Positions 39,128 to 47,947 of a DNA stretch of 64,000 bases are shown one piece after another. A program made the position numbers and the translations under genes. The DNA comes from an uncultured Cohaesibacter sp. (GTDB lineage: Bacteria; Pseudomonadota; Alphaproteobacteria; Rhizobiales; Cohaesibacteraceae). The stretch lies in NCBI RefSeq assembly GCF_963676275.1, contig NZ_OY781091.1:4142501-4206500 (forward strand), in the 5' to 3' direction. The first letter of the stretch is position 1; each line of letters opens with the position of its first letter. Below the pieces are notes generated by a model. The model was given only the letters and a program-made list of their open reading frames with translations. It did no database searches and was not told where the DNA came from.

Positions 39128-40260
39128 TCTATTTCGTCCTTATTGCGATAGCTGCTTATCAGATATGGAATGATAAACAGGGCGGCAAGGAAAAACAGAA
39201 GCATGGCGATTGCGGCCCCGCGAGCAAAGTCGTTGGCTCTGAATGTGGTCAGATACATGTTCAGGGCCGGGTGGCCTGTCTGGCCATTATCCGGCCCTGT
39301 CATGGCAAAGATCAGGTCGAACATCTTCAATGAGATATGGCTTAGAATGATGATCGCCGAGATCGTGATCGGCTGGATCAATGGAATTGCGATATGCCGA
39401 TAATAGTTGAAGGTGCTGGCACCATCCAACATGGCCGCATCCCGCAGATCCTGCGAGATACCTGTAAAACCGGCTAGATAAAGCGCCATTGTATATCCGG
39501 AATATTGCCAGATCGTGGCCAGAATAATGCCGGTCGTTGCCAGGTTAAATCCGTGTTTTTCTTCCATTATCAGCGCTTTGGGCAACATGTCGCCAAACAG
39601 ATAAACGCTGACCCCGATCGCAATGCCGGCAAGCATCCATTTTATCGCATGTTTGCTTCGCCTGCCGAGCAACCACAGGCCAATGGCAATAAGCACGACA
39701 CTGGCAACGTTCAAGGCAAATGCCAAAATATTTTGCCAGTCGAACTGAAGGATTGATTGTGTACTGGAAAGCCATCTGAATTTTAGTGGCTCGGCTCCGA
39801 CATAGGTTGGAAGTACGTTCACCCCGCCATTTGGTGACAGCAGCCAACGCCAGATCGTTCCGGTAACGATGAAACTCAGAGACATTGGATATAGGAAAAC
39901 CGTGCGGAAAAAGCCTTCCGCTTTGGGCTTGTTGTCCAGCAGGATAGCAATGAACAGACCAACCCCTATTGCCCCGACAAGAAGGAATAGGGAATAGAAA
40001 ATGGCATTGACCAGATCCTGCCTGAAACCGGAGCTCAAAAAGCCGACAAACAAATCCTTGTAATTGATGAAGCCGACGTAATTTTTTTCAGGATTTTCGG
40101 ATAATGCTGCAACACCGCCCCAATCGGTCAGGGAGATCCAGAAGGTATTCCCTATGAATCCATAGACAAAAATGCCAACCAAGGCGATCGATGGCAACAG
40201 AGTGATACCTGCCAATATTCTGTCTTTTGATACTGTCCGCATTTTCCGCAAGCCCGACAT
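39124..40260 (-). CDS. Sugar ABC transporter permease (MalF type)
   Basis: The partner permease, 378 residues, with the EAA loop [21 protein letters not shown] near residue 285. It is longer than typical because of an insert between early helices ([20 protein letters not shown] region), which adds membrane segments; this is seen in permeases of glucose/mannose-type importers. The start is unclear: ATG 40260 is used here, GTG 40284 has AGGA four bases upstream but lies inside a palindrome, and ATG 40242 is also possible. Confidence 0.92.
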   Translation of the reverse strand: MSGLRKMRTVSKDRILAGITLLPSIALVGIFVYGFIGNTFWISLTDWGGVAALSENPEKNYVGFINYKDLFVGFLSSGFRQDLVNAIFYSLFLLVGAIGVGLFIAILLDNKPKAEGFFRTVFLYPMSLSFIVTGTIWRWLLSPNGGVNVLPTYVGAEPLKFRWLSSTQSILQFDWQNILAFALNVASVVLIAIGLWLLGRRSKHAIKWMLAGIAIGVSVYLFGDMLPKALIMEEKHGFNLATTGIILATIWQYSGYTMALYLAGFTGISQDLRDAAMLDGASTFNYYRHIAIPLIQPITISAIIILSHISLKMFDLIFAMTGPDNGQTGHPALNMYLTTFRANDFARGAAIAMLLFFLAALFIIPYLISSYRNKDEIE

Positions 40261-40266
40261 TGGGGT

Positions 40267-40288
40267 CTGCGTGCCAATTGGCACGCAG
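40267..40288 (-). promoter_or_regulatory. Perfect 22-bp palindrome between binding-protein and permease genes
   Basis: Arms CTGCGTGCC and GGCACGCAG flank AATT, giving a 9-bp hairpin in the transcript just after the binding-protein stop codon. Such hairpins protect the upstream message so that binding protein exceeds permease. It also covers a candidate GTG start of the permease. Confidence 0.65.
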
Positions 40289-40302
40289 TCCTGTTTGTTC
40301 CG

Positions 40303-41562
40303 TTACTGACCGATTTTATTCTTGGTCGCAATTTGTTGTGCCAGTTCGGCAGCAACCTTGGAGTCGCGTGTTTTCAGATATGTTTCCATGACTGATGCAA
40401 AATCATTCATGAAGCCTTCATTCGCAACAACACCATGAGCCAGAGAGCCAACGATGGTATCTTTGGCAAAATCAGCAGCGGCAGATTCAGCATATTTGTT
40501 ATATTTCGAAAGATCGCTATCCTTGCGCGGAGAAATCGAGCCCTTCAATGGGTTAAAGGCGTCAGACCCTTCCTTGGAGCCAAGCAGAGCCAGCCAGTTC
40601 AGAGCATTTTCCCTGTGAACGGCCCCCTTTGGAAGACCAAAACTGTCGGCAAGGAAGATGAAATTGCCGCTTGTTCCCGGTGATGGCAGCCAACCGAAAC
40701 CGGTATTGGGTTCCAGCTTCTTGGTTGTGCTCAGGTAACCGGCAGCCCAGTCGCCCATAACGTTGAATGCAGCGCGGCCATCAACAACCATATCGGTTGC
40801 CTGTTGCCATGAAAGAGACGAGAAATCATCATTGGTATATTGCAGGATTTGTCCAAACAAATCCCAGGCTGCAATCCCTTCCGGGCTATTGAATGCCAGA
40901 TCGCCAGACCACAGGCTCTGCCATTTTTCTGCGCCCAAAGAGGCCAGAGCGACGGATTCCCAAAGATGATTGGCTGTCCAGTTTTGGCCCATGGAAAGAG
41001 GAACCACCCCCTGTTCCTTCAGTTTCGGAGCAACGGCCAGAAACTCGTCCCAGGTCTTTGGTGCCTCAATGCCCCATTTTTCCAGATTGCCCGGAATAAA
41101 CCAGATGTCGTTCGAACGATGGATATTGACGGGAACAGACCAGATGCCCTTGTCGGTACCAATCAAGCTGACTAGCCCTTCGGGGAAGATGTCCATCCAG
41201 CCCTGCTCGGTAAATAGCGGTGTCAAATCTTCCATACGATCCGACTTGACCCATGTCCCGATCAATTCCTGCCCGGCATGGACCTGGAAGGAATCCGGCG
41301 GCTCTCCACCCAACATTCTGGTTTTGAGAACGGCCTTTGCATTGACCCCCGAGCCACCGGTCACCGTGGCGTTGATCAGGTTGGTATCAGGATATTTTTC
41401 GTTGAATATCTTGATCAGTGCTTCCAGCGCAGGCCCCTCATCTCCAGCCCACCAGGAAAAGATTTCCAGCTCGTTTTTCTGGTCTGCCGCATAGGCGCTT
41501 GCGCCCAATGTCAAACCAAACGCGGCTAAAGCACTTGTAAATAACAGGGTAAGCTTCTTCAT
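40303..41562 (-). CDS. Sugar ABC transporter substrate-binding protein
   Basis: A periplasmic solute-binding protein of the CUT1 family, 419 residues, with a signal peptide (MKKLTLLFTSALAAFG..., cleavage after AYA at about residue 25). The mature start LEIFSWWAGDEGPALEAL and the segment LKTRMLGGEPPDSFQVHAG resemble glucose/mannose-binding proteins of the GtsA type. The second ATG of a pair (41562) has GGGAGG at better spacing than the first. The ATPase gene lies 64 bp upstream, the permeases downstream. Confidence 0.93.
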   Translation of the reverse strand: MKKLTLLFTSALAAFGLTLGASAYAADQKNELEIFSWWAGDEGPALEALIKIFNEKYPDTNLINATVTGGSGVNAKAVLKTRMLGGEPPDSFQVHAGQELIGTWVKSDRMEDLTPLFTEQGWMDIFPEGLVSLIGTDKGIWSVPVNIHRSNDIWFIPGNLEKWGIEAPKTWDEFLAVAPKLKEQGVVPLSMGQNWTANHLWESVALASLGAEKWQSLWSGDLAFNSPEGIAAWDLFGQILQYTNDDFSSLSWQQATDMVVDGRAAFNVMGDWAAGYLSTTKKLEPNTGFGWLPSPGTSGNFIFLADSFGLPKGAVHRENALNWLALLGSKEGSDAFNPLKGSISPRKDSDLSKYNKYAESAAADFAKDTIVGSLAHGVVANEGFMNDFASVMETYLKTRDSKVAAELAQQIATKNKIGQ

Positions 41563-41626
41563 CATATCCTCCCAGATAAAGTAGTCTTCCATCTGGAATG
41601 GCCTTGGGGTCATTCCAGTTATGGCA

Positions 41627-42721
41627 TCACCAGTCCAATGCCAAATTTGTCTCCGGATCGAAAATAAACAACCGCTCCAGATCAAACCCTAATTTCAGCG
41701 TCGTACCTGGATCGACTTTATGTCTGCCATCCAGTTCGGCAACCATCGAAGTACCATTGATGTCAAATTCCAGAAGTGATTGCCCTCCAACAATCTCTGA
41801 AAACAAGACATGCACATCATAGCGCCAGGCAGGGGCGAATTTATTGACCGCTTCTTCTGCGGCAATGGCGTCCGGCCTGATCCCAGCGAGCACCTTCCTT
41901 CCGATCTCCAGTGCCGTTTCATGAGGGAATGGCAAGAACATTCCATTCTCACAGCGAACGCCCTTGGCCCCTTCCTGTTCGGCCACCTGCCCTGCCATGA
42001 TGTTGGTCGGGGGATTTCCAATAAATTTTGCAACAAATACGGTTTTGGGTTTTTCAAAAACCTCGATAGGCGTACCCACCTGATGAATCGTGCCATCCTT
42101 GATGACGACAATCCTGTCAGCCAATGTCATCGCCTCCACCTGATCATGGGTGACATAGATGGTGGTTGTCTTCATTTTGAGATGGAGCTTTTTCAACTCC
42201 ATGCGCATTTGCGTGCGCAGCTGCGCATCAAGATTTGACAAGGGCTCATCAAACAGGAACACATCAGGATCCCGGACGATTGCGCGGCCCATGGCAACGC
42301 GCTGCCGCTGCCCGCCCGAAAGCGCTGCCGGTTTTCGATCAAGATAGGGTGTCAATTCCAGAACCTTGGCAGCCTGCTCCACCTTCTCCTTGATCTCAGC
42401 CCGGCTTAATCCGGCCATTTTCAGACTGAAGCCCATATTGTCGAATACATTTTTATGCGGATACAGAGCGTAATTCTGGAACACCATCGCAACATTGCGC
42501 GATTTGGGATCAATATCGTTCACGACCCGATCCCCTATGCGCATTATGCCGTCTGAAATCTCTTCGAGACCGGCGATCATTCTCAAAATCGTTGATTTCC
42601 CGCATCCGGAAGGGCCGACCAGAACAACAAACTCATTATCCTTGATGGCAAGATCTATTCCGTGAACTGTTTCAAAACTGCCGTAGCGTTTAAATACCTT
42701 TTCCAGTTCAACTTTTGCCAT
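41627..42721 (-). CDS. Sugar ABC transporter ATP-binding protein (UgpC/MsmK type)
   Basis: A 364-residue ATPase with Walker A GPSGCGKST, signature LSGGQRQRVAMGRAI, Walker B VFLFDEPLSNLDA, the H-loop YVTHDQVEAMTLADR, and a C-terminal OB-fold regulatory domain (TOBE) from about residue 240. It is the first gene of the operon, followed by binding protein and permeases. This order (ATPase first) differs from the more common one with the binding protein first. The ATG at 42721 follows AAGG. Confidence 0.95.
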   Translation of the reverse strand: MAKVELEKVFKRYGSFETVHGIDLAIKDNEFVVLVGPSGCGKSTILRMIAGLEEISDGIMRIGDRVVNDIDPKSRNVAMVFQNYALYPHKNVFDNMGFSLKMAGLSRAEIKEKVEQAAKVLELTPYLDRKPAALSGGQRQRVAMGRAIVRDPDVFLFDEPLSNLDAQLRTQMRMELKKLHLKMKTTTIYVTHDQVEAMTLADRIVVIKDGTIHQVGTPIEVFEKPKTVFVAKFIGNPPTNIMAGQVAEQEGAKGVRCENGMFLPFPHETALEIGRKVLAGIRPDAIAAEEAVNKFAPAWRYDVHVLFSEIVGGQSLLEFDINGTSMVAELDGRHKVDPGTTLKLGFDLERLFIFDPETNLALDW

Positions 42722-43221
42722 GGCAGCCAACCTTCATTTGAATTGATACAATTTGCACGAGCAAGGTTTCTTTGCAAATATCCAACTCTGCGATACAAAT
42801 CGAATTGCACTCAACTTATAAGATCATACTGATCCTACCCGACCAGCTAGTCAATGGTAGACTGAATGCCATTTGGCGAGATTGAACAAAACGCACCTCA
42901 CAATTTATCAACTGGTCGCCGAAAGGCTTCTGGTGCGCGGAAGGAAGAGGGCACATTCCCTCCAATATCTCGTCTTGCCGTCCCCCCGGCTTTCATTCCA
43001 TCAAATGGGTAAGACAGCGGGCATTTGGCTTTTGCAGACCTACGTCACGGTCAAGCCCGGTAACGAAACCAGCCTGTCACTGTGATGAAAACCGGAAATT
43101 TATTTCCCGGCGGTCCAAACCCGAGACGCTCTGCAGAAATACCAGTCACTTTACATTAATAATCAAAACGCATATTAATCTTAGGAATAATAAAAAATAT
43201 ATATTAGTTTGGTCTCGTTTC
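42722..43221. other. Divergent intergenic region between ABC operon and LysR gene
   Basis: About 500 bp. It should contain the promoters of both the ABC operon and the divergent LysR gene; the 80 bp before the LysR start are very AT-rich. No further gene is supported. Confidence 0.5.
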
Positions 43222-44154
43222 ATGGAACTCCGTCACTATCGCTATTTCATTGCCGTCGCTGAAGAGCTGCATTTTGGTCATGCGGCTGAAAGGCTCAACA
43301 TCGCTCAGCCAGCTTTGAGTATTCAAATCCGAAAACTGGAAGAGAATATTGGCGGCGCTTTGTTTCATCGGACAAAACGCTCTGTAGCGCTGACTGAAGC
43401 TGGAAGTTTGTTCCTTGAAGAGGCCAGAGATATCTTGTCGCGGACCGAACGGGCCGAAGAAAAGATACGACGTGCAGTCAAAGGTGAGTTTGGCTCTCTG
43501 CATATTGGCTTTTCTTCTTTGCCAGCGATTTCAGGTCTGCTTGCCACAGTCATCAATGCCATAAGGCTGGATTGTCCGGGGCTGGATATTCACGTTCATG
43601 AACAGGACCCATTCAGTCAGATGGAAGCGCTTGAGAAACGCCAGCTCCATTTCGGTCTGACCGTCTCCACGGGTGTGACCACCTCTGATCAAATGGTGTC
43701 TTCTGTCCTGGCAGAATGGCCGATCAATGTCATTCTTCCCTTTGATCACCCTTTGGCAGAAAAACCAAGTTTGCAGATGGCAGAACTGTATGACGAGCAA
43801 TTCATTGTCTACCGGCAATCAGAAAATGACAATGGTGTCGGAGTGATCAGGCAATTTGCTGATTTTGAACCCAATATTGGTGAGAGCGTTTCCAGCCCAT
43901 GGATGGTGGAACCACTCGTCGCCTGCGGTTTTGGGATAGCTTTATTGCCTTCGGTCTTTCAGACCTTCTCAAGCAATGCCAAAACGACGTTCAGACCAAT
44001 CTCGGATCCTAAAGTCAAAATGGCTTGCGCATTGGTCCATCGGTCCAACGAATACGATCCTGCAGTCAAAATGGCCTTGGCAGCAGCACGGCGAGGTGCG
44101 AAATCGTGGCATCAATCCGACGCCTCAGAAAGCCCTCGTGAAAAGATCCTATAG
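43222..44154 (+). CDS. LysR family transcriptional regulator
   Basis: A 310-residue LysR regulator. It begins MELRHYRYFIAVAEELHFGHAAERL, the signature of the CatR/BenM/CbbR-like subgroup, and contains the effector domain from about residue 90 (GSLHIGFSSLPAISGLL). It diverges from the ABC operon and lies upstream of the exported protein gene at 44470, so either may be the target. There is an extra C-terminal tail of about 15 residues (SWHQSDASESPREKIL). Confidence 0.92.
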   Translation: MELRHYRYFIAVAEELHFGHAAERLNIAQPALSIQIRKLEENIGGALFHRTKRSVALTEAGSLFLEEARDILSRTERAEEKIRRAVKGEFGSLHIGFSSLPAISGLLATVINAIRLDCPGLDIHVHEQDPFSQMEALEKRQLHFGLTVSTGVTTSDQMVSSVLAEWPINVILPFDHPLAEKPSLQMAELYDEQFIVYRQSENDNGVGVIRQFADFEPNIGESVSSPWMVEPLVACGFGIALLPSVFQTFSSNAKTTFRPISDPKVKMACALVHRSNEYDPAVKMALAAARRGAKSWHQSDASESPREKIL

Positions 44155-44469
44155 CAAAAGATACCAGCAAGAACAGCGACGATAACCACCGCCCCTATAA
44201 TCGGATAACGGTGAGCGCAATGCCCATAATCGTAGAGACACTGCCATCAAAAAGCTTGCGACGTCTCCCTTCGCAATATCGCCGACAATAGCCAAAATGC
44301 TGGACCTTGAGGAGATAAAGCTATTGGCAAAACTCCCAGTGCCGCGCCTCCCGACTAATATCAGAAAGATATCAATTTTCTCATAATGATATATTAGACA
44401 CAAATATATCAGGCCAGTATTTTCCAATCATTGGATGTTGGAAACATCCTTTTGTTTGGAGCACAGAAT
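44155..44469. other. Intergenic region upstream of the exported protein
   Basis: About 315 bp. A 92-codon minus-strand frame exists but has no ribosome site, so I do not call it. The last 100 bp are AT-rich and likely hold the promoter for 44470. Confidence 0.45.
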
Positions 44470-45408
44470 ATGAATATCAAAATAATCGCGAAAAACCTGT
44501 CAGCCATATTGCTGGTGACGACCCTTATGCAAGTGGGACTAGCTCACGCCCAATCCCAGCCCTCTGCCAAGGTCGAAGCTTCGCAGCAATACCAGCCGTT
44601 TCAGCCGATGCGTAGCTTCATCTTCGTTACTGTACGTGACGACAGCGACCTTCCGGCCGCCTATCGTTGGCTCTATAAAGACCATGTCGCAGACAGCATA
44701 TCGCAGTTCGCACCATATGTGACCCGCTACGCTACCTACAGGGCGCTTCCACTGCCGAAAAACGGAGAGGACTACGGCACCTATAACTGGATCATGACGG
44801 AGCATTATTGGCTCATCAACCCTTTCCACACGAGTTCCTCCTCTGCCCCCAACGGGATCGCCTTCGGCGAGACTTATGACAAACACTATCTGGAGATCAC
44901 TCGCCAACCAACGGATCAAGGATTGCGCCCCGATCAATGGGTTGGTAGCCGTGAGGGCTTTCATCCGACAGTATTCGCGTTCGCACCACTTTTCTGGGAA
45001 GACGACTTCAAGGGTAGCGACCGCACGGTTGAAGACGGTCCCAACTATCGCTGGTTGATCATGTTTCACTATCCCGACGGTATCTCCCGCGAGGAAGGAG
45101 ACAAATGGTTCAAGGAGAAGTTCGCTCCTGCTATGGCCAAATTGCCTGAAGTCAACCGCTTGATATCGAGCCGCATCCTGCAAACGCCCAAAACCAGCCC
45201 GTTCGACCGTGTCGCTGAAATCTGGTTCGACAATAGCAAGCAGTTCGAGAAGGCGATGACCGAAGTGAAAGTCGAGAAGCCGTCTTGGGCGAAATATGAC
45301 AAATTTCCCTATTTCGAGCCCTACAAGGATTTCGTCGGCGAGTTCCTGTTGGATTACCCCGAATCGAACCATATGGAGCAGTTCAAGGGATACGTTACGA
45401 CCCGCTAA
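44470..45408 (+). CDS. Exported protein with two dimeric alpha/beta-barrel-like halves
   Basis: A 312-residue protein with a signal peptide (NLSAILLVTTLMQVGLAHA, cleavage after residue 27). The two halves look alike: MRSFIFVTVRDDSDLPAAYR and YRWLIMFHYPDGISREEGDK each start with a beta strand followed by a helix and an H- or K-rich segment, which resembles EthD-type ferredoxin-like domains. EthD proteins are usually cytoplasmic enzymes or partners, so a periplasmic tandem form is unusual. GGAG lies eight bases before the ATG; the upstream 13 codons of open frame are not used. It has its own terminator. Function unknown. Confidence 0.72.
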   Translation: MNIKIIAKNLSAILLVTTLMQVGLAHAQSQPSAKVEASQQYQPFQPMRSFIFVTVRDDSDLPAAYRWLYKDHVADSISQFAPYVTRYATYRALPLPKNGEDYGTYNWIMTEHYWLINPFHTSSSSAPNGIAFGETYDKHYLEITRQPTDQGLRPDQWVGSREGFHPTVFAFAPLFWEDDFKGSDRTVEDGPNYRWLIMFHYPDGISREEGDKWFKEKFAPAMAKLPEVNRLISSRILQTPKTSPFDRVAEIWFDNSKQFEKAMTEVKVEKPSWAKYDKFPYFEPYKDFVGEFLLDYPESNHMEQFKGYVTTR

Positions 45409-45434
45409 TTCCTTTGAAGACCAGTTGCAATCAA

Positions 45435-45460
45435 GGGCGCGGGAGATCTCGCGCCCTTTT
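45435..45460 (+). terminator. Intrinsic terminator after the exported protein gene
   Basis: GGGCGCG pairs with CGCGCCC and TTTT follows. Confidence 0.85.
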
Positions 45461-45617
45461 CAACCTAGAGCAAAGCTTTGACGAGATTGCCTAGAGGAAA
45501 CAAAACGCGCCAAAAAGCCTTGTTGCGCGCAATCAGCAGCGCGCTCCACATAGCCCCTCCCTTTTACCAGGCTTGCGCAAGGATGCTGACCGGCTCGCTC
45601 TATCCGCTACAGGCCCT

Positions 45618-46256
45618 TCACCCGGCAAAGCCGTCCAGTTTGGTGAGCGCCGCCTTGAACTGGAGTGCCGCTCTGGTCACCTCACCGACAGACATGCCAG
45701 CCTTGTAGAGGCTTGATCCAAGACCGAATCCGGAAGCGCCGGCTTGCCAATAGGCCGCCATGCTTTCCGGCACGATACCGCCGACTGGGACGAGGGGAAT
45801 ATGCTTTGGCAAAACCGCCGTCAGGGCCTTTATCACGGCGGGAGAGACTATCTCTGCGGGGAAAAATTTAAGACCCGAAGCCCCCAGTTCGATTGCCCTG
45901 AAGGCTTCGCTGGGGGTAACAACACCGGGAAGATAGGTCATCTTTTGCACGAATGCCTCGTTGGCGACGCTCTCATTAAGATTGGGAGAGATAATCAGCG
46001 AACCGCCCGCATTCCTTACCGCACTCACCTCTTCGCGCCGCAGCACCGTCCCGGCGCCAATGCAGGCCCTGTCTGCAAATGCATGGCAAATTTGCTCGAT
46101 GCTATCAAGAGCATCCGCAGAATTGAGAGGCACCTCGATGAGAGTGAACCCCACTTCGATAAGAGTTTCGGCGATGGCCAGACTTTCCCGAGGCTGAATA
46201 CCCCTGAGAATCGCCACCAGCGGAAACCGGTCCATGGCTGTTGCAAAATCCATCAT
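45618..46256 (-). CDS. dgoA: 2-dehydro-3-deoxy-6-phosphogalactonate aldolase
   Basis: This class I aldolase splits 2-keto-3-deoxy-6-phosphogalactonate into pyruvate and glyceraldehyde 3-phosphate. The 212-residue protein has the catalytic Glu41 in LIEVPLNS and the Schiff-base Lys130 in GLKFFPAE. VPLNS and FPAE favour the galactonate (DgoA) branch over the gluconate KDPG aldolase (Eda). The start codon overlaps the dgoK stop by four bases, so the two are coupled. Confidence 0.93.
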   Translation of the reverse strand: MMDFATAMDRFPLVAILRGIQPRESLAIAETLIEVGFTLIEVPLNSADALDSIEQICHAFADRACIGAGTVLRREEVSAVRNAGGSLIISPNLNESVANEAFVQKMTYLPGVVTPSEAFRAIELGASGLKFFPAEIVSPAVIKALTAVLPKHIPLVPVGGIVPESMAAYWQAGASGFGLGSSLYKAGMSVGEVTRAALQFKAALTKLDGFAG

Positions 46257-47161
46257 GACAAGAGACCTGCGGCTTTTCCGATTTCAAATTGACCACGCAG
46301 AGCCCTGCCCGGTTCGGCCATTTCCACCTTGCAGCCCAATTCATTGAATGCCGATGCATAGAGTTCGGCCAGATCACCGCGCCCGATAATGCATATGCGC
46401 GCGGACGACTGACCAGCCAGCACGGTTTTGACCTCCTCACCGATCAGCAGTCCGGACAGGTAGGAAGCAACTGATGCCTGATCCATCTTTTCAAACAGAG
46501 GCAACGTGCGAACGCTGAAAAGCTCGTGCAGAAGCGTTGCTCCAGAGGCGGCTCGGCTTCTTACGCCGTAAAGAAAGGCCGCCTGATCAGGCGAAGATCC
46601 CGTCATCAGCTTGCCCAGAATGGTGTGCTCCTTGAGCGCCGAGAAAATCTCACCGGTCATGAAGGTCTGAAAAGCCGTTATGCCGCCATTGGAGATCGTG
46701 ACACGCTTGGAGTGGGTGCCGGGCATGATGAAAAGATCAAACGGGTCCGCCTGACTGGCCAGTTGGCCGAAAAGCTCGGTTTCCTCCCCGCGCATGACAT
46801 CTGGAATGCCATCATTCTCGACCGTGAGCCCCGTGATGAAATGAACGCTCTGCCCGTTTGACATTCTGTGCTGATGAAGCGCATCGGCAAACTGGCCAAC
46901 GCCTGCAGGCGCTTCAAGATAAGGCGTTTCCACCCAGCCATTCCGACTGGTGATCATGCCGGAAGCAAGGACCGGCAGCAGCCCATATTCCTCATTCCAT
47001 TTCGCGATATAGCTCAGCAGGCAGCCTTCGAAATTATTCTCTTTAACGGCAAGAATGCCGTTCGGGCCGGATATGCTATCGATTGCCTCTCCGGTTCTGG
47101 ACATCAGGGTCGCACGAAACGACGTCGTGCCCCAGTCAATGCCGATCAATACAGGGGTCAT
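46253..47161 (-). CDS. dgoK: 2-dehydro-3-deoxygalactonokinase
   Basis: DgoK phosphorylates 2-keto-3-deoxygalactonate at C6, the step before DgoA. The 302-residue protein starts with the ASKHA phosphate-1 loop (IGIDWGTTSFRATL) and contains the family segments LPVLASGMITSRNGW and MPGTHSKR. The ATG at 47161 is chosen because similarity begins there, although the frame is open 45 codons further upstream. A terminator separates it from the rraA-like gene. No galactonate dehydratase is in this window. Confidence 0.93.
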   Translation of the reverse strand: MTPVLIGIDWGTTSFRATLMSRTGEAIDSISGPNGILAVKENNFEGCLLSYIAKWNEEYGLLPVLASGMITSRNGWVETPYLEAPAGVGQFADALHQHRMSNGQSVHFITGLTVENDGIPDVMRGEETELFGQLASQADPFDLFIMPGTHSKRVTISNGGITAFQTFMTGEIFSALKEHTILGKLMTGSSPDQAAFLYGVRSRAASGATLLHELFSVRTLPLFEKMDQASVASYLSGLLIGEEVKTVLAGQSSARICIIGRGDLAELYASAFNELGCKVEMAEPGRALRGQFEIGKAAGLLS

Positions 47162-47185
47162 TTCAGTCTCGATTCTGGGATTGAG

Positions 47186-47213
47186 AAAAATCGGGGAGGA
47201 TCCTCCTCCCCGA
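47186..47213 (-). terminator. Intrinsic terminator between rraA-like gene and dgoK
   Basis: On the minus strand TCGGGGAGGA pairs with TCCTCCCCGA around a 3-base loop, followed by TTTTT. It lies 25 bases before the dgoK start. Confidence 0.85.
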
Positions 47214-47238
47214 CTGGTTGGCATCGCGCAAAAGGGCG

Positions 47239-47910
47239 CTAGATACGACCGAATTCCTTGAGCAGATCTTCGACCGTTTTGCCCTGAGCGACCCATTTTC
47301 GGGTTTCTTCTTCGCGTTCCGCCTGCTCCCGGGCCTCCTTGATGACCTGGGGAGCCTTGTCGAGAGGAATGACGGTAACCCCCATCAGATCAGCGACGAT
47401 AAAGTCGCCGGGATTGACCACCACGCCACCGCACTGGATCGGAACATTGATCGACAATTCTTCCTTGCGGCCGGAAAACATGGTGTGTGTCCCGCGTGGT
47501 GTGATGGCGCGCGTCCAGATTGGCCAGTCGATATCTTCCAGTTCATCGGTATCCCGCCCGGCACCATCGACAATCATGGCCCGTATGCCGCGATTCTTGG
47601 CAAGGCCACCCATCAGCCCACCACAGACGGAGGTGTTGAGATCTCCCCCCGCATCAACCACGATCACATCGCCGGGCTGCCCCATTTCCAGCGCCTTGAG
47701 AGGATCGACAAGATCGCCCTTCGACAGCTGGACGGTGATGGCCTGACCGCACACCTTGGCCCGAAAGGCCGGTTTGATGCCGCTATCCATGACCCCGGTG
47801 CGATATTGCACATCAGCAAAGACAGCTGCGGCGGAATAGCATTTGATGACTTCATCAAACTGGGCCAGAAGCTCCGGTTTCCGTTCAAACTCATTGAATA
47901 TTTTGAGCAT
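47239..47910 (-). CDS. RraA family protein
   Basis: A 223-residue member of the RraA/HMG-aldolase family. Conserved elements are GQAITVQLSKGD, the glycine-rich VCGGLMGGLAKNRGIRAMIVDGAGRD with the Arg-Asp pair that binds metal and substrate in pyruvate aldolases, and GDFIVADLMGV. Catabolic members are 4-hydroxy-4-methyl-2-oxoglutarate or oxaloacetate-type aldolases, while RraA itself inhibits RNase E; the gene setting favours an enzyme here. It is the last gene of the lactonase-transporter operon. Confidence 0.9.
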   Translation of the reverse strand: MLKIFNEFERKPELLAQFDEVIKCYSAAAVFADVQYRTGVMDSGIKPAFRAKVCGQAITVQLSKGDLVDPLKALEMGQPGDVIVVDAGGDLNTSVCGGLMGGLAKNRGIRAMIVDGAGRDTDELEDIDWPIWTRAITPRGTHTMFSGRKEELSINVPIQCGGVVVNPGDFIVADLMGVTVIPLDKAPQVIKEAREQAEREEETRKWVAQGKTVEDLLKEFGRI

Positions 47911-47921
47911 GCTCTTTCTTT

Positions 47922-47947
47922 CTATTGGTTCAGGCTATTGGTTCAGG
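47922..47947. repeat. 13-bp perfect tandem duplication
   Basis: CTATTGGTTCAGG occurs twice back to back, spanning the stop codon of the upstream dehydrogenase gene and the gap to the RraA-like gene. Confidence 0.8.

Noticed and set aside
44149-44427. 92-codon minus-strand frame between the LysR and exported-protein genes
   Set aside because: No ribosome site, no family similarity, and it overlaps the end of the LysR gene.
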